From positions 48,014 through 112,013 of the forward strand of contig CAJUKV010000006.1 of NCBI GenBank assembly GCA_910587305.1: a DNA stretch of 64,000 bases, given 5' to 3'. This DNA is from an uncultured Lachnospiraceae bacterium. Its GTDB lineage: Bacteria > Bacillota > Clostridia > Lachnospirales > Lachnospiraceae. Below, piece after piece: positions 34,443 to 42,807 of this stretch. A program made the translations under genes and the position numbers. The notes beneath the pieces were generated by a model. That model saw only the letters and a list, made by a program, of their open reading frames with translations. It was not told where the DNA came from and made no database searches. Positions within the stretch are counted from its first letter, which is position 1. The number at the start of each line of letters is the position of its first letter.

Positions 34443-35408
34443 ATGGAAACACGTTTTTTAAGGGATTTGGAAGTATCGGCAATCGGTTACGGATGTATGG
34501 GATTAACCCACGGGTATGGCGCGGCGCCGGAAAGGAGCGAATCTATCCGTCTGATTCAAAGCGCCTATGACATGGGTTGTACCTTCTTTGATACGGCGGA
34601 AAGCTATAGCGCCGGGGAGAATGAAAAGCTTGTGGGCGAAGGGATAAAGCCTTTTCGCAGCCATATTGTACTGGCTACAAAGCTTCATTTAAGCGGACAG
34701 GAGGAGAACGTCGCCGCCGCTGTGAAAAGCCATCTGGAAGCATCCCTGAAACGTCTTGGGACGGACTATGTGGATATCTATTATCACCACCGCATTGAGG
34801 ATGATAACAGGGTTGAGGAAGTTGCCGGAGCCATGGGCGAGTTGATAAAGGAGGGGAAAATCCACGGCTGGGGACAGTCCCAGGCCACGGAGCAGCAGGT
34901 GCGAAGGGCAAATGCGGTGACGCCCCTGACCGCCATCCAAAGCGAGTTTTCCATGATGGAGCGGATGTTTGAGAAGGATGTGATTCCTGCCTGTGAGGAA
35001 TTGGGAATCGGTTTCGTCCCCTTTTCTCCGTTGGCAAGCGGATTCTTAAGCGGAAAGTATACGAAGGAGCAGACCTATGCGGGGGATGACGTGCGCAGAG
35101 TCATCAGCCGGTTTGCGCCGGAAAATGTGGAGCGCAATCAGCCGCTGCTTGATTTGCTTCACGCTCTGGCCCAGGAAAAGGAGGCTACCCCGGCGCAGAT
35201 TTCCCTTGCATGGATGCTGCATAAAAAGGATTTTATCGTGCCCATTCCCGGAATGCGGAAAGTGGCGCGCATGGAGGAAAACTTCGGGGCCGATTCGGTA
35301 AGCCTGTCGGAGGAAGAATATCGGCGGATAGAAGAGGAACTGGCTAAAATCACCATTTACGGAAATCGTACCGATAAGGATATTGCAAAGCTGCGCACAA
35401 TGAAATAG
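34443..35408 (+). CDS. Aldo/keto reductase
   Basis: 321-residue NADPH-dependent oxidoreductase, (beta/alpha)8 barrel. Seen: GYGCMGLTHGYG, catalytic Asp and Tyr in FFDTAESYSAGENEKLVGEG, catalytic Lys in VLATKLHL, the YYHHRIED histidine, and the C-terminal cofactor loop IPGMRKVARMEENFGA. Similar to the YakC/AKR13 group, substrate unknown. GGAGG is 8 bases upstream of the ATG. Two small hairpins (AATCAGC/GCTGATT near 34360) lie in its leader. Confidence 0.93.
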   Translation: METRFLRDLEVSAIGYGCMGLTHGYGAAPERSESIRLIQSAYDMGCTFFDTAESYSAGENEKLVGEGIKPFRSHIVLATKLHLSGQEENVAAAVKSHLEASLKRLGTDYVDIYYHHRIEDDNRVEEVAGAMGELIKEGKIHGWGQSQATEQQVRRANAVTPLTAIQSEFSMMERMFEKDVIPACEELGIGFVPFSPLASGFLSGKYTKEQTYAGDDVRRVISRFAPENVERNQPLLDLLHALAQEKEATPAQISLAWMLHKKDFIVPIPGMRKVARMEENFGADSVSLSEEEYRRIEEELAKITIYGNRTDKDIAKLRTMK

Positions 35409-35444
35409 TAAGACCAATGAAATAGCCGGACGTTATTTTACTTT

Positions 35445-35476
35445 AAGGTCAGTCTGCTTTTGCGGATTGGCCTTTT
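35445..35476 (+). terminator. Rho-independent terminator after the aldo/keto reductase
   Basis: AAGGTCAGTCTGC (35445-35457) pairs at all 13 positions, counting G-T pairs, with GCGGATTGGCCTT (35462-35474) around a TTTT loop, then TT. The T run is short. Confidence 0.6.
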
Positions 35477-35575
35477 GCAGGCCAAAAAGGAAATCCATAT
35501 GGAAAAAGTCCGGTTTTTATGATAAGATTTTTGTGAGCTTTTTAATTGGATTTTTCCCGAAAGAATAATTGCCGG

Positions 35576-35640
35576 CAAGAATGCGGCATTCTTCATCCCG
35601 ATTTGAGTCGCGGCAAGGCCGCTACATGGAGGTTAAAATG
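35576..35640 (+). repeat. Leader repeat L1, copy 2
   Basis: From the AAGAATGC/GCATTCTT hairpin through CGATTTGAGTCGCGGC and its partner GGCCGC to ATGGAGGTTAAAATG, which contains the ribosome binding site and start codon of the next gene. About 75-80% identical to the dac leader (6940-6992). Confidence 0.75.
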
Positions 35641-35853
35641 TTTGGTAAGAAGAAAAAGGCTTTGGCGGCCGAGTATGATAAAGAAAACTGGAAACCTGTC
35701 TTAAAGTGCAGCATTTGTAATGGGGAACAGGTGGCAGGTTTTCAGAATATCCATACGGGGGAATTTAAGGAGGAAATACTGATAAGGAATGGGGAGGAAT
35801 TAGAAGCTTTTAAGAAAAAGTACGGGATTGCACAGATAACGAAAATATATTAG
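35638..35853 (+). CDS. Small conserved-looking protein with one CxxC
   Basis: 71 residues, soluble, very basic N-terminus (MFGKKKKALAAEYDKENW), a CxxC (LKCSICNGEQVAGF) and a C-terminal helix (NGEELEAFKKKYG). Strong ribosome binding site TGGAGGT. I recall similar short proteins in Lachnospiraceae, sometimes labelled aspartate dehydrogenase without support; no function is assigned here. Might bind metal as a dimer through its single CxxC. Confidence 0.7.
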   Translation: MFGKKKKALAAEYDKENWKPVLKCSICNGEQVAGFQNIHTGEFKEEILIRNGEELEAFKKKYGIAQITKIY

Positions 35854-35903
35854 AATATTTACCGTACATCGGCAAAAACAGTTTTTTGGAAAGCGTATGG
35901 GAA

Positions 35904-36602
35904 ATGGATAAACTGCAATACTTTTTGTACCATATATCATTTTATGATATTTTGGAAATACTACCTTATATCGGATTAGCATATTTTATCATCAGGCGTT
36001 TTATCCTGCATAAATCACCGGTGCCTTCCTCCGCTTTTGGGAAAGTGTCAAAGGAGCTTTTGCAAAAGTGCGTCGCCTTTTTAAAAAAGAGGGAAAAACG
36101 TGAGTATGAACAGTACACGGTCCCGGAGGATATTCTGGAGGCCCTTAAGGAAAATATAAGGGATGAGGAAACCTTAAAGGCGCTTTTGTGCAGTATCTGC
36201 GCGCATTTGGGTATCAATGGGGATTTTATTAAGCTGGTGGTGATAGACGATAGAACGACAGACTGGGCGGGACAGATTTCCACGGATCTTGCCTTTACCA
36301 CCATCCGCCTGGATTTAAGGACGCGGTATACATTGGATACGGTGATTGCCGTGCTGGCCCACGAGGCAACCCACCTTCATTTATATTATGAAGGAATCCA
36401 TTTTAAGGATACATGGGAAAATGAAGTGCTGACGGATACGGCGGCGGTCTACTGCGGTTTTGGAGAGTACATTTATAAGGGATATGCGGTGACGCAGGGG
36501 GAGTTTGCCCTGTCTTATAATAAAGTGGGATATATCAGGCAGGAGGATGTGCGGTATATTCAGGAGCTGATGGAAAGCAACAGGGAAAAGGGCTCACAAT
36601 GA
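35904..36602 (+). CDS. Membrane-anchored HExxH metallopeptidase-like protein
   Basis: 232 residues. One N-terminal hydrophobic helix (ILEILPYIGLAYFIIRRFIL, about 15-34), a linker, then a domain with ICAHLGINGDFIKLVVIDD and the zinc motif VLAHEATHLHLYYEG (His153, Glu154, His157). A likely third ligand is in ENEVLTDTAA (Glu172, Glu174 or Asp178), resembling gluzincin or SprT-like layouts. Start taken at ATG 35904; a TTG at 35886 is in frame and neither has a strong ribosome binding site. Substrate unknown. Confidence 0.7.
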   Translation: MDKLQYFLYHISFYDILEILPYIGLAYFIIRRFILHKSPVPSSAFGKVSKELLQKCVAFLKKREKREYEQYTVPEDILEALKENIRDEETLKALLCSICAHLGINGDFIKLVVIDDRTTDWAGQISTDLAFTTIRLDLRTRYTLDTVIAVLAHEATHLHLYYEGIHFKDTWENEVLTDTAAVYCGFGEYIYKGYAVTQGEFALSYNKVGYIRQEDVRYIQELMESNREKGSQ

Positions 36603-36657
36603 GAAAAGTTTAGGGGTGATATAAGTTCGGAAGTAAACTTTCGGACTTGATTTGAGG

Positions 36658-36703
36658 GTCAAATGAACATGTGGGCATGTTTGATTGACTTATGGAGGTA
36701 AAA
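36658..36703 (+). promoter_or_regulatory. Leader hairpin and RBS of ispF
   Basis: GTCAAATGAACATG (36658-36671) can pair with CATGTTTGATTGAC (36676-36689), with a 3-base internal mismatch. It is followed directly by TTATGGAGGTAAAAATG. The layout (hairpin, then an ATG overlapping the Shine-Dalgarno, then the start) is like the leaders described at 54213 and 57062. Confidence 0.5.
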
Positions 36704-37255
36704 ATGAGAATAGGAATGGGTTATGACGTACACAGATTAGTAGAAGGAAGGGCGTTAATCCTTGGGGGAGTGGAGATCCCTTATGAAAAAGGGCTTCTCG
36801 GCCACTCGGATGCGGATGTGCTTTTACATGCGATTATGGACGCTCTTTTGGGAGCGGCGGCCTTAGGCGATATCGGCAAGCATTTTCCGGACACGGATCC
36901 TGCCTACAAAGGGATTTCCTCCGTGAAACTGCTTACGCATGTGGGCAGGCTGTTGGAAGAAAATTTATTTTTAATCGAAAACATCGACGCGACGATTATC
37001 GCCCAGGCGCCTAAAATGCGTCCCTATATTGACACTATGCGAAAAAATATTGCAAATGCACTCGGCATTGCCATAGAGCAGGTGAGCGTGAAGGCCACCA
37101 CGGAGGAAGGGCTGGGCTTTACCGGAACGGGAGAAGGAATATCTTCCCAGGCAATCTGCCTTTTGACAAGCCCTGTGAATATGGGAAGTGAAGACGTGAC
37201 GATGAGCGAATGCGAGGGGTGCGGGGGATGTACCCGGGGTATACATTATACATGA
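36704..37255 (+). CDS. ispF: 2-C-methyl-D-erythritol 2,4-cyclodiphosphate synthase
   Basis: MEP isoprenoid pathway enzyme, cytoplasmic trimer with Zn. Seen: [12 protein letters not shown] (Asp/His metal ligands), [30 protein letters not shown], and [16 protein letters not shown]. IspF normally ends near residue 158; this one has 183, with an extra tail (after CLLTSPVN) rich in Cys: [12 protein letters not shown]. Start at ATG 36704 with TGGAGGT upstream. Not next to ispD. Confidence 0.95.
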   Translation: MRIGMGYDVHRLVEGRALILGGVEIPYEKGLLGHSDADVLLHAIMDALLGAAALGDIGKHFPDTDPAYKGISSVKLLTHVGRLLEENLFLIENIDATIIAQAPKMRPYIDTMRKNIANALGIAIEQVSVKATTEEGLGFTGTGEGISSQAICLLTSPVNMGSEDVTMSECEGCGGCTRGIHYT

Positions 37256-37291
37256 ATGGCAAAAAATGTGTTTATAATTGCCGTAATTTAA

Positions 37292-37320
37292 TTGAAACAA
37301 GGGCATAATTATGGTATGAT
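37292..37320 (+). promoter_or_regulatory. Promoter of the antitoxin-DinB pair
   Basis: TTGAAA (37292-37297) and TATGAT (37315-37320), spacer 17, 25 bases upstream of the antitoxin start. Confidence 0.7.
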
Positions 37321-37344
37321 TTATCTGCAAAGGAGGGATATAAA

Positions 37345-37581
37345 ATGCCACAGATTATACCAATCAAGGATTTAAAGAATACATCGGAAATTTCCGATAT
37401 GTGCCATAAAGCAGATGAGCCTATTTTCATTACCAAAAACGGATATGGCGATATGGTTATTATGAGTATGGAAACATACGAAAGCACTATGCGAAAATTT
37501 TCTATGTATCATTCTATGTATCAAGATGTTGAGAGATTAGAGGAACAGACAGAAGTTGGAAAAGGAGAACTGCCTGAATGA
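37345..37581 (+). CDS. Phd/YefM-type antitoxin
   Basis: 78 residues; PQIIPIKDLKNTSEISDMCHKA then PIFITKNGYGDMVIMSMETYES is the Phd/YefM DNA-binding fold, followed by an acidic flexible tail (ERLEEQTEVGKGELPE). AGGAGGG precedes the ATG. Normally followed by a RelE/ParE or Doc toxin; here the next gene, joined by an ATGA overlap, is a DinB-like protein instead. Confidence 0.85.
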   Translation: MPQIIPIKDLKNTSEISDMCHKADEPIFITKNGYGDMVIMSMETYESTMRKFSMYHSMYQDVERLEEQTEVGKGELPE

Positions 37582-38099
37582 ATCAAAATACTCTGACTCG
37601 AATCATAGAAGATCAAACAACCAGGGCCTTATGGGAAGTGAAAAATGTGATTGACTGCGTTCCGGAAAAGTTATGGGACATGGAATACTGTCAGATGCCC
37701 TGCTGGAAACACATCTATCATATGCTGCATTCTTTGGATTTATGGTATATAAACCCGCGGGATAAAAGTTTTCAGGAGCCTGCCATACATGAAAAGGACT
37801 TGAATAATTTGGATGTTGTTTCACAAAAAGTCCTTTCAAGAAGCCAGATAGAGCGGTATTTTATATGCATTGAAGAAAAGCTGCGGGCGTATCTTTCCGA
37901 TTTGACGGATGCGCAGCTGTTAGAGTACCCTCCGGATTGTGAATATTGTAGATTCACTTTGATTTTAGCGCAGATGCGGCATCTGCACAGCCATATGGGA
38001 ATGATTATGGGGTTTGTTATTGACGATACAGGATTATGGCCGAGGGTTCTGGGGCTTGAAAACCCTGTTCCCGGCAGCGAATATGATAAATATTTTTAG
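37578..38099 (+). CDS. DinB-like four-helix protein in operon with the antitoxin
   Basis: 173 residues. Helical with His positions typical of DinB/YfiT metal sites: MPCWKHIYHMLHSLDLWY and AQMRHLHSHMGMIMGF. Such proteins often bind a divalent metal and act as thiol-dependent transferases. No RelE, PIN or Doc features are seen. Its start overlaps the antitoxin stop, so the two are translationally coupled. Confidence 0.7.
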   Translation: MNQNTLTRIIEDQTTRALWEVKNVIDCVPEKLWDMEYCQMPCWKHIYHMLHSLDLWYINPRDKSFQEPAIHEKDLNNLDVVSQKVLSRSQIERYFICIEEKLRAYLSDLTDAQLLEYPPDCEYCRFTLILAQMRHLHSHMGMIMGFVIDDTGLWPRVLGLENPVPGSEYDKYF

Positions 38100-38234
38100 A
38101 TATCATTATAAACATCTTCCAACATTGATTGAAAAATATTTCTTTCTCAGCTCTTCATTATCAGAAGACTTTTATACTGCCTATTCAATTATGAACGGTG
38201 TTTGAAAGGCAACAGAGTTGATGACACACAGCGG

Positions 38235-40541
38235 TTAGCCATATTCCATAATCATATGTGACGAAAGAACGATTTCGTCCTTCTCCCAATCCTCCAAAGA
38301 GGGCACAATCAAAATCTCGCCCGGCACAATATAGTCAGGGTTACCGATGCCGTTTAAAGCGGCGAGCATCTCCCAATTTCCCGAATGCAGGGTAAAATCC
38401 TCCGCCAGCTGCCAAAGGCTGTCGCCTGCTTCTACCGTATATGTTTTTTCCGTTCCGCTAAGAGGATAGAAGCCTGCTTCCACCAAATCAATAAAATCCC
38501 GGGAAGGATGGATGTTGGTTTCTCTCATGGTAAATACCATAATCCACTGAGCCTTGAGCTGTTCCTTTAAAGGCTCTTTAAAACCATGCAGGGGCATAAC
38601 CAGCATATTGCCCAGCATGTGGTCGCCTTCCCGCAAATAACTGTACAGACTCATATCCGGTATGGAGCCTTCCACAAAAATCCGTCTGCCGTTTTGATAT
38701 TTGGCCTGAAAGGAATTATGAAAGGGCAGATTTAAGGAACAGATATCCATATAATGATAAGAGGAAACCGTATGAAAAAGCTCGTCCAAAAAATATCTGA
38801 CTCGCCATTCGTTCCGGGTGTTGGATTCCTTTGCCGCTTTCAGAGCCGCCTGTACATCTGCGTCTTTCCGGACAATCCAGCATTCCTCATATTCGGAGAT
38901 ATCCCCTTTGCCTACGCCTATTTGGGCGTTGTTCTTTTGCACGGTGATATGTAACGCATAAGGCCCCAAAGGATCATTGGGAGAAAGACTTACTTCCTCT
39001 ATTTTCATATATTCCGGAAGATAAATAGCAAACGCATCACAGAGATAATAATTATTCGCGCGCCGGCTCAGCTGTTTGGAAGGGGTTCGGGGCATAAGAG
39101 GGTTCGGACTCACATTTAACGGCTGCAAGCCGCAGATTTCCACGGCCTTTTGCAGGTCAAATTCCCAATTGTTGCTGATATAATCTTTCTGATAGACGCC
39201 TTTTTCCCAGGCATTCATATCATCCTCCGATAACTCCATAATATTTTCATGGCGCATGGTCTCCGCAATGGTACCCTTTAAATTGACACAGTTGATAATA
39301 TGGTGGTCTTCGGTGGGCGCAAATCCCAGGTTGTAGGTGATTGCCATAGGGCAGTTGGTGAAAAGATATCCGTCTTCGCTATATTTTGGTGCGGATTCAT
39401 CAAAACATACTTTCCCTGAATTTGCGCATTCATAAATGCTGCCCCAGTGTAACTCCGCACAGATGCCCGCAGCCTGGGTATACCAAAGGGTTCTTGGATC
39501 CTGCCGGTTTTCGGCGGTGACGGTCCCGTAGTTGCGGCATCTTACCAGAGAATAGTGCCTCTTTGCCGCTTCGGCGTTTTCCTCCTGAGAGCTTATGGAA
39601 CCATGGTTTCCGGCGCCCGAATCCTCCGAATGTATCCTGTCCGTTTCCTGCTTTGGGGAATAAGACCGGGTATCCCGGTTATTTTCCGGTATTTGCTCCA
39701 GGGGCGTTATAAAGTCCTCGTTTTGAACCAATTCCTCTACGGAGCTGGCGGGGGCCATTTCTTCCGTTCTGTCGTCCAGGTAAGCCACAATGCCTCCGGC
39801 ATAGCTTTTGCCGGTTACATTTCCATAATTTTCACAATCTATAATGGCACAGGTTTCCGGGATCTTTTCTTCGTTCTCGGTGGTGGCGCACAGCCCGGCA
39901 ATTCCCCCGGCTCCGTATCCGTCCGTCCAGTGGTTATATTCCATGGTCCGGCCGTCTTCTAAGGAAGTAACCGAGGCGTAATTTCTGCAGTTTTCAATGA
40001 ACCCCACGCTGATGGCGGCAATCCCACCGACATAGTTATAGCCCGCAACTGTTCCATAGACTTCACAGCCGCGAACGGTTCCGCAATTATAGTAAACCAG
40101 GCCGCCGGTGTCGGCGCCTTCGTAAGGGTTCATGTGAACCTCTGCGATAAGGTTTTCCACAATTCCGTCTTTTTCCAGAAGGAGGAACAGCTCGCGGGTC
40201 ATTCCTGCGATCTTATGTCCCTGTCCGTCAAAATGGCCGGAATAATATTGAACCCAGTAAGGGCTTTTCTCCACTTCGATATCGTTTTCCAGAACGGCGT
40301 TTAACTCCTTGTGTCCGTTTTTGACATATTTCAAAAAAGCTTTAAAATCTTTTTGGTTGTATATATGAAAAACACCTTCCGCGTCCACGGTTTTATAAAG
40401 AGCAGGATCCTGTTCTATCGCCGTTTGCCTGTTATCCGCAGCCCCAAACAGACAAAGGGACGCAGTTAACAGCAGTAAGCAGAAAGCCAAAAAGATGCGC
40501 CGTCTGTGGCAGATGATGATTTTGATATATTTTTTTACCAT
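38235..40541 (-). CDS. Large anchored protein with GLUG-like repeats and a C-terminal LysM
   Basis: 768 residues, exported. Basic start then a signal-anchor (RIFLAFCLLLLTASLCLFG). Residues about 60-400 contain GLUG-type beta repeats (GGIAAISVGFIENCRNYASV, DCENYGNVTGKSYAGGIVAY), typical of surface beta-helices. The middle has no recognised domain. The last about 60 residues are a LysM (YTVEAGDSLWQLAEDF, IVPGEILIVPS) that should bind peptidoglycan. Start at 40541 with GGGGGT upstream. Role unknown. Confidence 0.75.
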   Translation of the reverse strand: MVKKYIKIIICHRRRIFLAFCLLLLTASLCLFGAADNRQTAIEQDPALYKTVDAEGVFHIYNQKDFKAFLKYVKNGHKELNAVLENDIEVEKSPYWVQYYSGHFDGQGHKIAGMTRELFLLLEKDGIVENLIAEVHMNPYEGADTGGLVYYNCGTVRGCEVYGTVAGYNYVGGIAAISVGFIENCRNYASVTSLEDGRTMEYNHWTDGYGAGGIAGLCATTENEEKIPETCAIIDCENYGNVTGKSYAGGIVAYLDDRTEEMAPASSVEELVQNEDFITPLEQIPENNRDTRSYSPKQETDRIHSEDSGAGNHGSISSQEENAEAAKRHYSLVRCRNYGTVTAENRQDPRTLWYTQAAGICAELHWGSIYECANSGKVCFDESAPKYSEDGYLFTNCPMAITYNLGFAPTEDHHIINCVNLKGTIAETMRHENIMELSEDDMNAWEKGVYQKDYISNNWEFDLQKAVEICGLQPLNVSPNPLMPRTPSKQLSRRANNYYLCDAFAIYLPEYMKIEEVSLSPNDPLGPYALHITVQKNNAQIGVGKGDISEYEECWIVRKDADVQAALKAAKESNTRNEWRVRYFLDELFHTVSSYHYMDICSLNLPFHNSFQAKYQNGRRIFVEGSIPDMSLYSYLREGDHMLGNMLVMPLHGFKEPLKEQLKAQWIMVFTMRETNIHPSRDFIDLVEAGFYPLSGTEKTYTVEAGDSLWQLAEDFTLHSGNWEMLAALNGIGNPDYIVPGEILIVPSLEDWEKDEIVLSSHMIMEYG

Positions 40542-40572
40542 AATGATACCCCCACATACCGCAAGCTTTGCT
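40539..40572 (-). repeat. Leader L3 at the LysM-protein gene
   Basis: On the minus strand GCAAAGCTTGC, then GGTATGTGGGGGTATCATTATG. Closely similar to the DUF6320 leader (54213-54253) and, in its last 16 bases, to dgt and dnaG leaders. Confidence 0.5.
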
Positions 40573-40735
40573 CCGGAGCGTGTTTGAAAATTCATTCCTG
40601 CCATCTGCACGCCCTGCTTTGCGCGATTTTTGAACCCCGCTACGCCTTCTTCATTTGGTCAGAGCATTTATGCTCTTAAACTCCCACAAATTGTGACGCA
40701 CATCTGACAGAAAGCAATTTTCAAATACGCTCTGG
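40573..40735. mobile_element. 163-bp inverted-repeat element
   Basis: CCGGAGCGTGTTTGAAAATT (40573-40592) is matched in inverse by AATTTTCAAATACGCTCTGG (to 40735) with 2 differences in 20. Imperfect pairing extends inward, and a perfect AGAGCATTTATGCTCT hairpin is inside. No ORF and no clear target duplication. It looks like a different MITE or palindromic family from the GTAAC-ended elements. Confidence 0.65.
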
Positions 40736-40793
40736 TATGAATCATTCCAAAGAAGCCTGTAAACCTTAGTTACCCTTAGGAATAGTTTTGCGG

Positions 40794-42641
40794 CTAACTA
40801 TCCAACAGGGTAAGGCCGGAGATATCGGAATCAATCATCATGGAATAATTGGTGTAATAAACCACGAAGCCGGGCTTGCTTCCGTTCGGCTTTTTGACAT
40901 TTTTCTTTTCCGTGTAATCAATTTCCACCTTATCCTGTCCCCGGGCTTTTGAATAATAGGCGGCAAGCCTGGCGGCGTCCTCAAAGGCACTGTCGGGGAG
41001 CTTTCGGCCGTCGGCTTTCACTACGACATGAGAACCGGGGATTCCTTTTGTGTGGAACCACCAGTCGCCTCCCACGGCAAATTTAAAAGTTAGCTCATCG
41101 TTTTGATAATTATTTTTGCCTACATAAATATGGAAACCGTCTTTGTTGACATAATGGAAAGGCCTGCTGGTAAACTTAACCCTTTTTCCGCCGCCTTTTC
41201 TGCGGATATATCCGTTTTCAATCAATTCCTCTTTGATTTGGGCAAGATCTTCTTCCAAAAGCGCGATGTCAAGGGCGGTTTGAATAGATTCCAAATGATC
41301 AATTTCTTCCTTTACCTGCGCGGTAAGAGTAGATAAGGCCTCATAGGTGCGTTTCATCTTGCCATATTTTTCAAAATATTTTTTGGCGTTTTCCGAAGGG
41401 CTTAAAAGGGGGTCAAGGGGAATGGTAATAGTCTCGCCGGTATAGTAGTTGAGAGCGTCCATTGATTTTGCGCCGGGGGCGGTTTCATAGCCGTAAGTAT
41501 TTAACAGCTCGCCGTAAATCCGGTATTTGTCCTTTTTTTCCGTGTCCTTTATTTGCCGCAATTGCAAATCATATTTTTTGATATTCCGCTCTAACGCAGT
41601 CTGTACGATTTTGCGCAGGTCGGCGGATTTTTGACGGATACGGGTTACGGCGCTGCGCTGCGCGTAATATTGCTCTAACAGTGCGCTGACAGAATCAAAT
41701 TCCCTGATGGATACGCTGTTTTGTAAAAGGCGGTCACTTTCCCAAAGGCGATTGTCCTGGGACGGTGTGCAATGCCGGGCATTATTTGCGTCGCCATGAA
41801 TATCCGCCCCGTACATGGTTAATGGCAGCGGGGCGAATTCCACCGGAACGCCTTTTTCATAAGCAATCACAGGCCTAAAATCCCCCTCCCGGATCTGCCC
41901 CATTATATCGGAAAAGGCATGGTAGAGATCGGAAAGGGCTTTTTCCCCCGGAGGCGGCGCAGCAAAAAAAGCGGTTGAAACATCTCCGTCTACCCCTGCC
42001 CGATGGCAGATTTCCTGGGCCATAACCGGCGAAATTCCGGTGTAATGGCCATAAAGGGACTTATATACCGGCATGTTCCCTGAGGTCAAAGCCTTTTGAA
42101 AGGAATCAAAATTTGCGGTAAGAGGATTTTCCTTTTCCTGTGTCTTTGGGATAAAATAAGGCCGCCCGGGCAGAACCTCCCGCACGGAGCTGACCATGCC
42201 GGAGATATGCTTAATGCTGTCGATAATCATATCGTCCTCATTGACAAATATAATGTTGCTGTGTTTTCCCATAATCTCCACAATCAGCCGCTTGTGGCAA
42301 AGATCGCCCATTTCATTTAAATGCTCCACGTGAAGATGAATAATCCGCTCAAGCTCCGGCTGGGTGATGGCGGTAATCCGGCCGTTTTGCAGATGTTTGC
42401 GCAGCAGCATGCAAAATCCCGGGGCCGTCATGGGGCTTGGTTTATTTTTATCGGTAAGGTAAACCAGAGGAAGAGAAGCGCTTGCAGATAAAAGAAGGCG
42501 TCTTTGTCCCCCGTCAGCTGTTTTTATGGTAAGCAAAAGTTCATCATTTTCCGGCTGGGCAATTTTGTATATGCGTCCCCCGGACAATGTATCTTTTAAT
42601 TCTTTTACAATTGAAGCTATTGTGATTCCGTCAAAAGCCAT
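40794..42641 (-). CDS. rqcH: NFACT family protein (RqcH/Rqc2 homologue)
   Basis: 615 residues; binds stalled 50S-peptidyl-tRNA complexes and directs C-terminal alanine tailing in ribosome quality control; older name fibronectin-binding protein A. Seen: NFACT-N (MAFDGITIASIVKELKDTLSG, HLQNGRITAITQPELERII), coiled coil (about 370-450), and NFACT-R (DGFHIYVGKNNYQNDELT, DWWFHTKGIPGSHVVV, DYTEKKNVKKPNGSKPG). Start at 42641 with AAAGGAGA. Divergent from yicC. Confidence 0.93.
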   Translation of the reverse strand: MAFDGITIASIVKELKDTLSGGRIYKIAQPENDELLLTIKTADGGQRRLLLSASASLPLVYLTDKNKPSPMTAPGFCMLLRKHLQNGRITAITQPELERIIHLHVEHLNEMGDLCHKRLIVEIMGKHSNIIFVNEDDMIIDSIKHISGMVSSVREVLPGRPYFIPKTQEKENPLTANFDSFQKALTSGNMPVYKSLYGHYTGISPVMAQEICHRAGVDGDVSTAFFAAPPPGEKALSDLYHAFSDIMGQIREGDFRPVIAYEKGVPVEFAPLPLTMYGADIHGDANNARHCTPSQDNRLWESDRLLQNSVSIREFDSVSALLEQYYAQRSAVTRIRQKSADLRKIVQTALERNIKKYDLQLRQIKDTEKKDKYRIYGELLNTYGYETAPGAKSMDALNYYTGETITIPLDPLLSPSENAKKYFEKYGKMKRTYEALSTLTAQVKEEIDHLESIQTALDIALLEEDLAQIKEELIENGYIRRKGGGKRVKFTSRPFHYVNKDGFHIYVGKNNYQNDELTFKFAVGGDWWFHTKGIPGSHVVVKADGRKLPDSAFEDAARLAAYYSKARGQDKVEIDYTEKKNVKKPNGSKPGFVVYYTNYSMMIDSDISGLTLLDS

Positions 42642-42728
42642 GAGAGTTCTCCTTTGCTGATTGATTATATTCATATTAGTTTTATTGTATCACAATAGGG
42701 AAAGGGATAAAAGGAGATCAGGATAAAC

Positions 42729-42757
42729 TTGACGATTTTGTATGCTTCGCCTATAAT
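42729..42757 (+). promoter_or_regulatory. Sigma-A promoter of the yicC-remA-gmk-rpoZ operon
   Basis: TTGACG (42729-42734) and TATAAT (42752-42757), spacer 17: 5/6 and 6/6 to consensus, 50 bases before yicC. Confidence 0.85.
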
Positions 42758-42807
42758 GTAAAAAGATATACGGCGGCATAGGTGGCTTAGAGACATGGAG
42801 GACTGGT

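Noticed and set aside
36605..36703. Riboswitch-like leader of ispF
   Set aside because: Only simple hairpins are present, with no conserved ligand-binding core that I can identify.
38754..39962. Plus-strand open frames opposite the LysM/GLUG protein
   Set aside because: Shadows of the large minus-strand gene, without ribosome binding sites or domains.
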